60,180 nucleotides of DNA, taken from contig CAMLHL010000009.1 in assembly GCA_946479855.1 (NCBI GenBank), positions 1 to 60,180 on the forward strand. The letters run 5' to 3'. Numbering within the stretch: position 1 is the stretch's first letter; each line of letters begins with the position of its first letter. The DNA is from an uncultured Pseudomonadota bacterium. Its GTDB lineage: Bacteria; Pseudomonadota; Gammaproteobacteria; Burkholderiales; Rhodocyclaceae. A program made the position numbers and the translations under genes. The notes below the pieces were generated by a model. It was not told where the DNA came from, did not search any database, and was given only the letters and a program-made list of their open reading frames with translations. Below are positions 27,480-36,186 of the stretch, in pieces.

Positions 27480-29078
27480 ATGGTTTTCGATAAGTTCGGT
27501 GAACTTTCCCCGTTCAGGCATTGGTCGCTGCGTCAGCGCTTTTCATTGGCCATCTGGACGATCGTGGTAGTGATTGTGGTTTCGATGTACGGGACGCGCT
27601 TGCTCGGCAAGGCAGCAACCTTCCATTATCTCGAGCGTCACCATATGGAAATGGCATTGCGCATTGAGACGGCAATCGGCAATGTCGAGCAGGAGGCAAG
27701 GAACGCGGCGGAGACGCGTATCGAAAATATTGTCAGTATGCTGCGCGAGGCACGTCAGTTGGCGGTGCAGGCCGGCGAGGAAACCCTTTGGTTTGAGAAA
27801 ATCCTGTTGTCTTTTCTTGGTTTTGGCCCGCTGATCGAACTGCCGGCCAAGGATATTGATGACGTGGATGGAATGCTGTCGATCATATCTGCCGATTCGG
27901 TCCAGAGTGGTAGCCTGCCCCGGGAACTGGCGACAAGATTGCGCCCGGGGATGAATGCAATAATGAAAAACTCGCGTGATTTCGCCCCCCTGACCTTTCA
28001 GGCGGCCCAGTTCATCAAGATCAACGTTGCAGTGCTTTCTTTGTGCAGTGCATTGGTGCTGATCCTGACGGCAACCGGCTTGCGGCGTCGTACCCTGCAG
28101 CCGCTGGCGACGGCGGTCGCCTCGGCGCAAAGGGTGGCGTCCGGTGATCTGAGCGAAACGCTGACGGCGAATGGTACGGATGAGGCTGCACAGTTGACGC
28201 AGGCGCTGGCCGACATGAATGCCAGCCTGGCGCGCCTGGTCAGCGATGCACGCAGGGATGCCAATCTGATTGCCGAGAGTGCGACGACGGTGCGCCATCA
28301 ATCTGAAGCGGGGGCGGCAGAGATGCACCTGCAGAACGATGCAGTGACGCGGATTTCAAGCACGATTGAGGAGCTTGCGGTCAGTATTTCTATCGTCGCC
28401 GAGCGGGCCGGCGAAGTAAAGAACCTGTCGGCGGAGAGTCTTTCCTGCTCCCGAGAAGGTTGGGGGCACATGCGGCGCCTAGCCGGCAATGTCGAGGAAA
28501 TCCAGCAGGCGGTCGAGGATATTCGGACGACGACCGAGGCCTTCATGCGCAATACCGGTTCGATCTCGGTGCTGACGCAGCAGGTCAAGGCCATTGCCGA
28601 GCAAACCAACCTGCTGGCGCTCAATGCGGCCATCGAGGCGGCGCGGGCCGGTGAGTCTGGCCGAGGCTTCGCTGTGGTGGCCGACGAGGTGCGCAAGCTG
28701 GCTGAGCAGTCACGGCGCTCTGGCGAGGATATCGAGAAATTGACGCGCCTGCTGTCGGAAAACTCGCTGTCCGTTTCCCGCTCCGTTGAGCGCGGCGTCG
28801 AGACTTTGCGCAGCGGCCATGAATGCATGGGGCATACCGTACAGGCGCTGGAAACGGCAATTGGGCGTGTCGAGGATGCCAATCGTGGGATCGACGAAAT
28901 CGGCCTGTCGGTCAAGGAACAGGCGGTGGCCAGCAACGACATCGCCCGCGCCATGGAGAACATCTCGTCCGCGCTGGATGCGACGACTGCCAGTCTGGCG
29001 ATCAGTCTGCATGAGGCACAGGGGCTGGATCAGCTGGCCGAACGCCTCAAGGGGTCGGTGGGTTCCTTCCAGCTCTGA
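27480..29078 (+). CDS. Methyl-accepting chemotaxis protein
   Basis: 532 residues. Membrane helix at about 24-42, a periplasmic sensor of about 135 residues (helical, [21 protein letters not shown]), second helix at about 183-203, then HAMP (about 205-255) and a signalling domain with the hairpin tip [19 protein letters not shown]. The ATG follows AAAGGAA. The ligand domain is not a recognised family. A TodT-like box identical to that of tmoA lies in its promoter, so it is probably a chemoreceptor induced by benzene or toluene. Confidence 0.93.
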   Translation: MVFDKFGELSPFRHWSLRQRFSLAIWTIVVVIVVSMYGTRLLGKAATFHYLERHHMEMALRIETAIGNVEQEARNAAETRIENIVSMLREARQLAVQAGEETLWFEKILLSFLGFGPLIELPAKDIDDVDGMLSIISADSVQSGSLPRELATRLRPGMNAIMKNSRDFAPLTFQAAQFIKINVAVLSLCSALVLILTATGLRRRTLQPLATAVASAQRVASGDLSETLTANGTDEAAQLTQALADMNASLARLVSDARRDANLIAESATTVRHQSEAGAAEMHLQNDAVTRISSTIEELAVSISIVAERAGEVKNLSAESLSCSREGWGHMRRLAGNVEEIQQAVEDIRTTTEAFMRNTGSISVLTQQVKAIAEQTNLLALNAAIEAARAGESGRGFAVVADEVRKLAEQSRRSGEDIEKLTRLLSENSLSVSRSVERGVETLRSGHECMGHTVQALETAIGRVEDANRGIDEIGLSVKEQAVASNDIARAMENISSALDATTASLAISLHEAQGLDQLAERLKGSVGSFQL

Positions 29079-29466
29079 CTGGGTTCAGCGCGGCTGCGTC
29101 GCCAACTCGTTTGCGCAAGTCGGCGACGGACGCGAGCATGGCATCGATCTTGGCGAGCGGAAGGCGGGCGTCCGGGGTTTCCTGAGATGGTTCAAGATCG
29201 AGCAATGTTTGCCAATGAGCAAGGGCTTCAGTCAGCGACGAGAGCTTGCCTTCGAGTAATTCCATGAAAACAGCCAGATTGTGCATGGGGCTGACTACGG
29301 CCGCGCGCTGTGCGTCGATCAGGTCCTGCAACTGGTACAGCTCGGCCTTGCCAAGGCTGTTCTCTATCGCGCTGGTTATCAGGTCGCTGCAGAAGGCGTA
29401 GTAAACCTGAGGGTTGTTTTTGGCGGTGTCGGCGGTGACATCGAAAGGGGGCGTGGGGGGAGGCAT
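29047..29466 (-). CDS. Hypothetical protein, 139 residues
   Basis: Start chosen at the ATG preceded by GAGG; longer starts would run into the tmoA promoter. The N terminus is Pro-rich ([10 protein letters not shown]), followed by a helical, acidic stretch ([32 protein letters not shown]) and helices with Leu/Ala heptads. No domain, signal peptide or membrane helix is recognised. Its end overlaps the chemoreceptor 3' end by 32 bases in convergent orientation. Confidence 0.6.
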   Translation of the reverse strand: MPPPTPPFDVTADTAKNNPQVYYAFCSDLITSAIENSLGKAELYQLQDLIDAQRAAVVSPMHNLAVFMELLEGKLSSLTEALAHWQTLLDLEPSQETPDARLPLAKIDAMLASVADLRKRVGDAAALNPVRAGRNPPTP

Positions 29467-29600
29467 GACCTCGGATCCTTTATCGGGTGATGGTGCGCCC
29501 CGACCCGGCAGTTTGCCGGCCTCCGCTGTGGCACCGGACTGACGCGCCATAGCGGGACGTTGGGCGCACCTTAGCGCCCGATGCCAGTGAAGGAAATCCA

Positions 29601-29614
29601 ACTTTGGTTTAGAG
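29601..29614 (-). promoter_or_regulatory. Inverted copy of the TodT-like box upstream of tmoA
   Basis: ACTTTGGTTTAGAG is the exact reverse complement of 29654-29667. The 14-bp arms are 39 bases apart. It supplies a second, inverted regulator site upstream of the proximal box, comparable to the multiple boxes of TodT and StyR promoters. Confidence 0.55.
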
Positions 29615-29654
29615 AACCTATGGATGCTGAGGCGGAGCATTCAGGGCTTGCGCC

Positions 29655-29672
29655 TCTAAACCAAAGTCTAAT
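29655..29672 (+). promoter_or_regulatory. TodT/StyR-like box upstream of tmoA
   Basis: TCTAAACCAAAGTCTAAT, identical to 27344-27361. It lies about 140 bases before the tmoA ATG. A -10-like AATAACT at 29693 would put the box centre near -42, as reported for StyR-type activation. The cognate regulator is probably the TmoT-like protein at 39072-39698. Confidence 0.65.
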
Positions 29673-29713
29673 TGGCGTCCTCTCTCTTTCCGAATAACTT
29701 TGATCCATGGCGA

Positions 29714-29725
29714 AATCTCGAGAAA
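29714..29725 (+). promoter_or_regulatory. AATCTCGAGAAA motif in the tmoA leader
   Basis: The 12-mer AATCTCGAGAAA lies about 90 bases before tmoA. It recurs upstream of the dmpR-like gene (reverse strand, about 42665-42676) and at 48783-48794 in the dmpB/GntR gap. Candidate repressor site. Confidence 0.45.
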
Positions 29726-29812
29726 GTTCTGATTTCGCTGAGATCTGGTGGCCGAGACCGTCCGGATTCGGAAATTGCAGGCCTTCAAGCCTGCTACATA
29801 GAGGAGACATAG

Positions 29813-31318
29813 ATGGCTGTACTCAACAGAATGGATTGGTACGACCTGGCCAGGAGCACCAACTGGACCGCGTCGTACGTCACCGAAGATGAACTGTTCC
29901 CACCCAAGCTTGCGGGCGATTTCGGATTGCCTCAGAACGCCTGGGAAAAATATGACGAACCGTATAAACAGACCTATCCCGAGTATGTGAAGGTCCAGCG
30001 CGACAAGGATGCTGGCGCTTACTCGGTGAAAGCTGCGCTCGAACGTAGCCGCATCTTTGAAAATGCCGATCCGGGCTGGAAATCGGTCATGAAGGCCCAC
30101 TACGGCGCCATTGCCCGTGGCGAATATGCCGCTGCCAGCGCCGAGGCCCGCATGATGCGCTTCTCCAAGGCCCCTGGCATGCGCAATATGTCCACGTTGG
30201 GCTGCCTGGATGAAATCCGCCACGGCCAGATGCAGCTCTATTTCCCACATGAGCACGTCTCCAAGGATCGCCAGATGGACTGGGCCTTCAAGGCCTACGA
30301 CTCCAACGAGTGGGCGATGATCGCGGCACGTCACTTCTTCGATGACATCATGATGACGCGCGATGCGATCAGCGTATCGATCATGCTGACGTTCAGCTTC
30401 GAAACTGGCTTTACCAACATGCAGTTCCTCGGCTTGGCGGCCGATGCGGCGGAAGCAGGCGACCACACCTTCGCCAACCTGATTTCCAGCATCCAGACCG
30501 ACGAGTCGCGTCATGCCCAGATTGGTGGCCCGGCCCTCAAGGTGCTGATCGAGAACGGCCACAAGGCCGAGGCGCAGAGGCGTGTCGACATCGCCGTCTG
30601 GGGCGCCTGGAAGCTGTTTTCAGTGCTGACCGGGCCGATCATGGACTATTACACGCCGCTCGAGCACCGCAAGCAGTCCTTCAAGGAATTCATGGAGGAA
30701 TGGATCGTTGCTCAGTTCGAGCGCGCGCTTACCGACATGGGCCTCGACCTGCCCTGGTACTGGGACATCTTCCTAAAGGACATCGGCCAGACCCATCACG
30801 GCATGCATCTGGGTGCCTACTATTGGCGTCCGACACTGTGGTGGAACCCGGCGGCCGGTGTTACGCCGGACGAGCGAGCCTGGCTGGAAGAGAAGTACCC
30901 CGGCTGGAACGACACCTGGGGCCAGTGCTGGGACGTCTTCATCGACAACGTGGTCGACGGCAACATGGCCAAGGCCTATCCGGAAACCCTGCCTTATGTC
31001 TGCAACATGTGCCAGTTGCCGATTCTCGGTACGCCGGGCAAGGGTTGGAACGTCAAGGACTACCCGCTCGAATACAACGGCCGTTTGTATCACTTCGGTT
31101 CCGAAGTCGATCGCTGGGTCTTCCAGCAGGAACCTGAGCGCTATGCCGGCCACCTCTCCATCGTTGATCGCTTCCTGGCCGGCATGATCCAGCCAATGGA
31201 CCTGGGCGGTGCGCTTCAGTACATGGGGCTGGCGCTGGGCGAAATCGGCGACGACGCGCACAACTATGCATGGGCCGAGGTGTACCGCGCGATGCGTGTC
31301 GCCAAGAAGGCCAGCTAA
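29813..31318 (+). CDS. tmoA: Toluene-4-monooxygenase-type hydroxylase alpha subunit
   Basis: 501 residues, diiron catalytic subunit of a four-component aromatic monooxygenase. The ligands fall at the same numbers as in T4MO: E104 (RGEYA), E134 and H137 (DEIRH), E197 (SFETG), E231 and H234 (DESRH). T201 is present. Pocket residues I100, G103 and A107 match T4MO, so para-type hydroxylation of toluene and attack on benzene are plausible. GAGGAG precedes the ATG. First gene of tmoABCDEF, with two TodT-like boxes upstream. Confidence 0.96.
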   Translation: MAVLNRMDWYDLARSTNWTASYVTEDELFPPKLAGDFGLPQNAWEKYDEPYKQTYPEYVKVQRDKDAGAYSVKAALERSRIFENADPGWKSVMKAHYGAIARGEYAAASAEARMMRFSKAPGMRNMSTLGCLDEIRHGQMQLYFPHEHVSKDRQMDWAFKAYDSNEWAMIAARHFFDDIMMTRDAISVSIMLTFSFETGFTNMQFLGLAADAAEAGDHTFANLISSIQTDESRHAQIGGPALKVLIENGHKAEAQRRVDIAVWGAWKLFSVLTGPIMDYYTPLEHRKQSFKEFMEEWIVAQFERALTDMGLDLPWYWDIFLKDIGQTHHGMHLGAYYWRPTLWWNPAAGVTPDERAWLEEKYPGWNDTWGQCWDVFIDNVVDGNMAKAYPETLPYVCNMCQLPILGTPGKGWNVKDYPLEYNGRLYHFGSEVDRWVFQQEPERYAGHLSIVDRFLAGMIQPMDLGGALQYMGLALGEIGDDAHNYAWAEVYRAMRVAKKAS

Positions 31319-31384
31319 GACATAACCACCTGCACGGACCGGCGTCATGGGCGCCGTGTCCGGTCCAATGAGGAGACTGAACAA

Positions 31385-31645
31385 ATGGCTTTATTTCCAC
31401 TGACCTCGAATTTCGAGGGCGATTTCGTGCTGCAACTGGTGCCGGTCGATACCGAGAACACCATGGATGAAGTGGCTGCTGCTGCCGCTGTGCATTCTGT
31501 CGGGCGCCGGGTGCGTGCCCGTCCCGACTGCATCATGCGCGTGCGCCGCCAGGATGCAAAGGAGTGCTTCCCGCGCACGATGAAGGTGGCCGAATCCGGC
31601 CTGAAGCCGACGGAAACCGTCGAAATCATCTGGGAAGCAGCGTAG
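31385..31645 (+). CDS. tmoB: Toluene monooxygenase gamma subunit
   Basis: 86 residues, small structural subunit of the hydroxylase. Recognised by MALFPLTSNFEGDFVLQLVPVD, ENTMDEVAAAAA and VRRQDAKECFPRTMKV, the standard TmoB/TbuU pattern with a ubiquitin-like fold. It has no cofactor. A GAGGAG ribosome site stands upstream. Confidence 0.94.
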   Translation: MALFPLTSNFEGDFVLQLVPVDTENTMDEVAAAAAVHSVGRRVRARPDCIMRVRRQDAKECFPRTMKVAESGLKPTETVEIIWEAA

Positions 31646-31691
31646 CGCAAACAAAAGCGTTGCGGCCATTCATAAGACATCGGAGATAAGT

Positions 31692-32027
31692 ATGAGCTTT
31701 ACAAAAGTCTGCACGGTCGATGACCTGTGGGAAGGGGAGATGGAGTCGTTCTCGGTCAACGGCCACGACATTCTGCTGGTTTGTGCCGAGGGAGGCGATG
31801 TCAAGGCTTTCCAGGGGATTTGCCCACATCAGGACATTCCTCTTTCGGAAGGCAAATTCGACGGCCAGAAGATCATTTGTCGTGCCCACCTCTGGCAGTT
31901 CGATGCCTGTAACGGCAAGGGCATCAACCCGGATGACTGTGCCCTGGCGGAATACCCGGTCAAGTTGATCGGTGACGAGATTCTGGTCAAAACCGACGGC
32001 GTGGCCCCTTTCTTTGCCCATTCCTGA
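31692..32027 (+). CDS. tmoC: Toluene monooxygenase Rieske ferredoxin
   Basis: 111 residues. The Rieske [2Fe-2S] ligands are present as C-P-H in GICPHQDIPLSEG and C-x-x-H in IICRAHLWQFD. It carries electrons from the TmoF reductase to the hydroxylase diiron centre. GGAGAT lies upstream of the ATG. Confidence 0.95.
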   Translation: MSFTKVCTVDDLWEGEMESFSVNGHDILLVCAEGGDVKAFQGICPHQDIPLSEGKFDGQKIICRAHLWQFDACNGKGINPDDCALAEYPVKLIGDEILVKTDGVAPFFAHS

Positions 32028-32165
32028 TCTCTCCGGATGAACTAAGCGGGAAATCGGATGAAATTCATCAACTGGTTGAAAAACATACTGAATCCCCAAC
32101 TGGCGCCTGTCGAGCCAGCGGGCACCGCCAGGGAGGCGGTGAAGGAACAGGACAAGGAGAAAACG

Positions 32166-32480
32166 ATGAGCGCATCAAATTCAGGGCAGGGCTATCACAA
32201 CAACATGGTTGGCCCGGTGATGCGGGCCGGTGATCTGGCCTTGGCCGTGATCGAGGCTGCAAAGCTTGATAACCCAGGCAAGGAAATTTTCGTGGAGGAC
32301 AAACGTGCCTACATCCGGATCCATGCCGAACAGGAAATGATCCTGCAGCAAGAAACCATCGAGGAAGAGCTCGGCCGCCCGTTCAAGATGAATGACCTGG
32401 AAGTGGACCTGAGCTCCTTTGCCGGTCAGATCGAGAGCCAGGACAACGCCGTCCGCTTTTATTTCAACAAGAAATTGTAG
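32166..32480 (+). CDS. tmoD: Toluene monooxygenase effector (coupling) protein
   Basis: 104 residues from the ATG preceded by AGGAGA, matching the usual length of TmoD/TbuV. Recognised by [35 protein letters not shown] and [11 protein letters not shown]; it binds the hydroxylase and couples oxygen activation to substrate. The frame is open upstream to an ATG at 32058, which would add 36 residues ([15 protein letters not shown] and on) unlike known family members. That longer form would reduce the gap to tmoC from 138 to 30 bases, so it cannot be excluded. Confidence 0.92.
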   Translation: MSASNSGQGYHNNMVGPVMRAGDLALAVIEAAKLDNPGKEIFVEDKRAYIRIHAEQEMILQQETIEEELGRPFKMNDLEVDLSSFAGQIESQDNAVRFYFNKKL

Positions 32481-32537
32481 GCGCCCATCGGCACTTGCCC
32501 GGTAACGCCAGACACCAAAACTCGTGGAGACAAAATA

Positions 32538-33524
32538 ATGTCTGAAACCCAGATACTGAAGCCCCTGAAGACCTGGAGCCATCTCGCCGCCCGCCGTCGC
32601 AAGCCGAGCGAGTACGAAATCGTCAGTGCCAACCTGCACTATAACGACAAGCGGCCGGATTCGCCGTATGAGCTCGACCCGAACATGTTCATGAACCAGT
32701 GGTACAAGAAGAACACCTTCGGCACCCCGCTCAAACATCCGGACTGGAATGCCTTCCGTGACCCGGACGAGGTCGTATACCGCACCTACAACCTGATGCA
32801 GGATGGCCAGGAGACCTATGTCTTCGGCCTGTTCGACCAGTTCAACCAGCGTGAACACGATAAGGCGCTTGATCCGCGCTGGGCTGGTACGCTGGCCCGT
32901 TTCTATACACCCTCCCGTTACCTGTTCCACACCTTGCAGATGGCTTCGGCCTATGTCGGTCAGGTTTCTCCGGCCAGCACGATCACCAACTGCAACTACT
33001 TCCAGATGGCTGACAGCCTGCGCTGGCTGAGCCACACCGCCTATCGCACCAAAGAATTGTCCAATACCTTCGCCGACAAGGGTTTCGGTGCAGACGAGCG
33101 CAACTATTGGGAAACCGACCCGGTCTGGCAGGGCTTTCGCGAACTGATGGAAAAGACGCTGACCGTCTGGGATTGGGGCGAAGCGATCGTTGTCCTAAAC
33201 CTGATCGCCAAGCCGGCCATCGAGGAAAGCGTGCTGCGCAAGCTGGGTGAATCGGCCCGCCATAACGGCGATACCTTGCTCGGCCTGATCACCGATGCGG
33301 AATTGATCGATTCGGCGCGCCATCGTCGCTGGGCAAGCGCCTTCGTCAAGATGGCACTGGAAACCCCGGGTAATCTCGAGATTATCCAGGGCTGGATTGC
33401 CAAGTGGGAGCCGCTGGCCGACAAGGCGATCGATGCCTACTGTTCGCTGCTGCCAGACGTTGCGAACGCCGCTGCATCCGCCCAGGCAGCAACGCGCGAA
33501 TTCCGCCATTCCCTCGGGCTGTGA
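32538..33524 (+). CDS. tmoE: Toluene monooxygenase beta subunit
   Basis: 328 residues, helical partner of TmoA in the (alpha-beta-gamma)2 hydroxylase, without metal ligands. Family features include KPLKTWSHLAARRRKPSEYEI at the N terminus and the EDP/RYFYTPSRY-type core (ARFYTPSRYLFHTLQM). A palindrome AATCTCGAGATT lies in its coding sequence at 33372-33383, probably by chance. Confidence 0.95.
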   Translation: MSETQILKPLKTWSHLAARRRKPSEYEIVSANLHYNDKRPDSPYELDPNMFMNQWYKKNTFGTPLKHPDWNAFRDPDEVVYRTYNLMQDGQETYVFGLFDQFNQREHDKALDPRWAGTLARFYTPSRYLFHTLQMASAYVGQVSPASTITNCNYFQMADSLRWLSHTAYRTKELSNTFADKGFGADERNYWETDPVWQGFRELMEKTLTVWDWGEAIVVLNLIAKPAIEESVLRKLGESARHNGDTLLGLITDAELIDSARHRRWASAFVKMALETPGNLEIIQGWIAKWEPLADKAIDAYCSLLPDVANAAASAQAATREFRHSLGL

Positions 33525-33600
33525 GAGGGGCGCCTGTTAACACCGTTCCTGGGAGGCGTAGCTGCGCCTTCCGGGCATCTCTTTCCGTGACCGAGGGACC

Positions 33601-34620
33601 ATGAGCGATCAGGCAAGAATCACCAATCAGAAAGATGGCAGCACATTCGCGCAAGCGGCAGAGGACAGCATCCTGCGCGCGGCATTGCGGGCTGGCGTCG
33701 GGATGTCCTATGAATGCAATTCCGGCGGTTGTGGCGGTTGCAAATTCGATCTGATCGAAGGCGAAATCGAGAATTTGTGGCCCGAGGCGCCGGGGCTGAC
33801 GGAGCGCGACAGGAAGCGTGGCCGGCATCTGGCCTGCCAATGCCGGGCGCGCGGCGACATCACGATCACAGCCCCCAGTGCCGGCGAATATGTGCCACGC
33901 CTGCCACCGCGCCGTCAGGCAGCGCAACTGGCGTTGGTGCGCGACATTACCCACGATATCCGCGAATTCCGATTCGTAGCCGCCGACGGTGCCGAGTTCC
34001 TGCCAGGCCAGTTCGCGATGCTCGATTTTCCCGGAGTCACCGGTTCGCGCGCCTATTCGCTGGCCAATACGCCCAACACCCAGCGCGAGTGGCATTTCCA
34101 GATTCGCCGTGTTCCCCATGGACAGGGTACGCACACCCTGTTCGACCGGCTTGCCGTCGGCGACAAGATTTGCCTCGATGCCCCCTATGGCCTGGCGTAT
34201 CTACGAACCGAAAGTCCGCGCGATCTGGTTTGTGTTGCTGGCGGTTCCGGTTTGGCACCGATGGTTTCCATTGCCCGGGGTGCGGTCGAGGCCGGCATGC
34301 TGGGCGACAGGAGGCTTTACTTCTTCTATGGGGCACGCACGCCACGTGACGTTTGTGGTGAAGACATGCTCCGTTCGCTTGACGGGTTTGGCGACCGGAT
34401 CCAATTCATACCAGTCGTTTCTCTCCCCGGCGACGAAGGCGCATGGTCCGGTGCGACGGGCTACGTGCACGACCAGCTAGAGCGAGTGTTGCCGGAAATT
34501 CTTCCCAATTACGAATTCTATTTTGCCGGTCCCCCCCCCATGACCCAGGCCCTGCAGGAGCTGCTGATGGTCGGTCACAAGGTGCCGTTCGGACAGATTC
34601 ACTTTGACCGCTTTTTTTAA
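33601..34620 (+). CDS. tmoF: Toluene monooxygenase NADH:ferredoxin reductase
   Basis: 339 residues. An N-terminal plant-type [2Fe-2S] domain (CNSGGCGGCKFD, with the fourth Cys in HLACQCRA) is followed by an FAD domain (RAYSLANTP) and an NAD-binding domain (VCVAGGSGLAPM). It passes electrons from NADH to TmoC. Its end is followed within 60 bases by the porin gene, so read-through is likely. Confidence 0.95.
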   Translation: MSDQARITNQKDGSTFAQAAEDSILRAALRAGVGMSYECNSGGCGGCKFDLIEGEIENLWPEAPGLTERDRKRGRHLACQCRARGDITITAPSAGEYVPRLPPRRQAAQLALVRDITHDIREFRFVAADGAEFLPGQFAMLDFPGVTGSRAYSLANTPNTQREWHFQIRRVPHGQGTHTLFDRLAVGDKICLDAPYGLAYLRTESPRDLVCVAGGSGLAPMVSIARGAVEAGMLGDRRLYFFYGARTPRDVCGEDMLRSLDGFGDRIQFIPVVSLPGDEGAWSGATGYVHDQLERVLPEILPNYEFYFAGPPPMTQALQELLMVGHKVPFGQIHFDRFF

Positions 34621-34681
34621 TGGTTCATGGCAAGGGACACGGGGACTCCTCGCGTCCGGAATTTCAAAAACAAAGGAGATT

Positions 34682-36082
34682 ATGGGGATGACAACAAGAA
34701 GAATTTTTGCATCAATGCTGGCTTCTGGATTGGCCGGTTTCAGCGGTCTGGCCTTGGCGACCGATGTTTTTCGCCTGGAAGGCTATGGTGCGATATCGCG
34801 TGGCATGGGCGGTACGGCCGTAGCCCACGACGTCGGCCCGGCCGGTATGATGACCAATCCAGCCACGCTGTCCCTGATGCAAGAGGACGACCAGATCATG
34901 GTCGGTCTGGATCTAGTGACGACCGACATTGAAGTCAAGAACAAGAATACCGGCGAACGAGTTTCGTCCAGCGACCATGGCAGTAACCGGGGGCCATATG
35001 CCGCCCCTGAACTGGCCTACACCAAGCGCTTCGGTGATTGGGCGCTTGGTATTGGCGCCTTTGCGCAGGGTGGCCTCGGTACCGAGTACGGTACGGGCAG
35101 TTTTCTTTCCAGGGCAACCGGTGGGCTGAATACTGGTCTCGATAATTCAAGCCGCCTGCTGGTCCTCAACATCCCTATTGCCGCGAGTTTCAAGGTCAGC
35201 GAAAAACTGGCCATCGGTGGCAGCCTCGATGCCATGTGGCAAGGCCTGAACCTGAATCTGCTGCTTGGCGCCGACCAGGTTGGCAGCCTGATTACTTCCG
35301 GCCGGGCTAACGGTACCCTGGTGCCGGTTCTGGGAGGGCTGCCTGACATGCGGGGCGCCCACTTCAGCCTGACCAAGAACCAGCCTCTAGGCAGCGGTGT
35401 TGAAGCCTGGGGCTATAGCGGCAAGCTGGGCATGATCTACAAGGCCACCCAGGAGACGACGCTGGGCGCTTCCTATACCTTCAAGAGCCAGATGGACGAC
35501 ATGGATGGCGGCGCCACCCTGACGGCGGTGGACGGCATTGCCGGCCAGATTCCTCTCAAGGGGAAGATCAAGATCCAGGATTTCCAGATGCCGGCCCATC
35601 TCGACCTTGGATTAAGCCAGCGCCTGTCGTCGCAATGGGCGGTGGCGGTCGATGTGTCTCAGGTCTTCTGGAAGGATGTGATGAAGGACATCAAGGTGGC
35701 CTTCGTGGCCGACCCTAGTGCTGCTGTCCCGACCGGCGGTACGCTCAACATCCTGCTGCCGCAGGACTACAAGGATCAGACCATCCTCTCTCTGGGTACG
35801 TCCTACGCGCTGAACGACCAACTGACCTTGCGCGGCGGTATGCGTTTCGCTACCCAGGCCTTGCGTTCCTCGACGCTGTTCGCGGTGATTCCGGCCACGC
35901 CGAGCAAGCACCTGTCGTTGGGCTTCTCGTACAAGTTCTCGCCGACGAGTTGTATCGACTTCGCCTTCTCCCACGCGCTCCAGGAAAAGATGTCCAACAG
36001 CAAACTACCGAACACGTCTGAGCCCATCGAGGTCAAGCATTCACAAAACAACGCGACGCTCAACTACAGCCTCAGCTTCTGA
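34682..36082 (+). CDS. FadL/TodX-family outer-membrane hydrocarbon transporter
   Basis: 466 residues from the ATG after AAAGGAG. A signal peptide (about 1-27) is followed by the FadL hatch region (EGYGAISRGMGGTAVAHDVGPAGMMTNPA, including the NPA motif) and a 14-strand barrel ending in aromatic F (NYSLSF). Close in type to TodX, TbuX and XylN, which admit toluene-like compounds through the outer membrane. Last gene of the tmo transcript; a strong terminator follows. Confidence 0.92.
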   Translation: MGMTTRRIFASMLASGLAGFSGLALATDVFRLEGYGAISRGMGGTAVAHDVGPAGMMTNPATLSLMQEDDQIMVGLDLVTTDIEVKNKNTGERVSSSDHGSNRGPYAAPELAYTKRFGDWALGIGAFAQGGLGTEYGTGSFLSRATGGLNTGLDNSSRLLVLNIPIAASFKVSEKLAIGGSLDAMWQGLNLNLLLGADQVGSLITSGRANGTLVPVLGGLPDMRGAHFSLTKNQPLGSGVEAWGYSGKLGMIYKATQETTLGASYTFKSQMDDMDGGATLTAVDGIAGQIPLKGKIKIQDFQMPAHLDLGLSQRLSSQWAVAVDVSQVFWKDVMKDIKVAFVADPSAAVPTGGTLNILLPQDYKDQTILSLGTSYALNDQLTLRGGMRFATQALRSSTLFAVIPATPSKHLSLGFSYKFSPTSCIDFAFSHALQEKMSNSKLPNTSEPIEVKHSQNNATLNYSLSF

Positions 36083-36087
36083 TCAAG

Positions 36088-36140
36088 GCCCCCCCACCTC
36101 CTTCGGGGCTTTTTAAGCGAGGCTAGCCTCGCTTTTTTTT
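36088..36140 (+). terminator. Tandem terminators after the tmo operon
   Basis: A GGCCCC..GGGGCTTTTT hairpin at about 36087-36114 is followed at once by AAGCGAGG-CTAG-type dyad (36115-36132) with a T8 run. The second stem is perfect. Both point with the tmo operon and lie just before the sensor kinase gene, separating the two units. Confidence 0.85.
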
Positions 36141-36186
36141 GGAGAGTGTTGGATGCTTTACGTCTCTTAGTTGTTGCGATGCATTC

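Noticed and set aside
33372..33383. Palindrome AATCTCGAGATT inside tmoE as an operator
   Set aside because: It lies deep in coding sequence, and AATCTCGA octamers also occur in unrelated coding regions (about 12969 and 59224). Only the 12-mer copies in promoters were kept.
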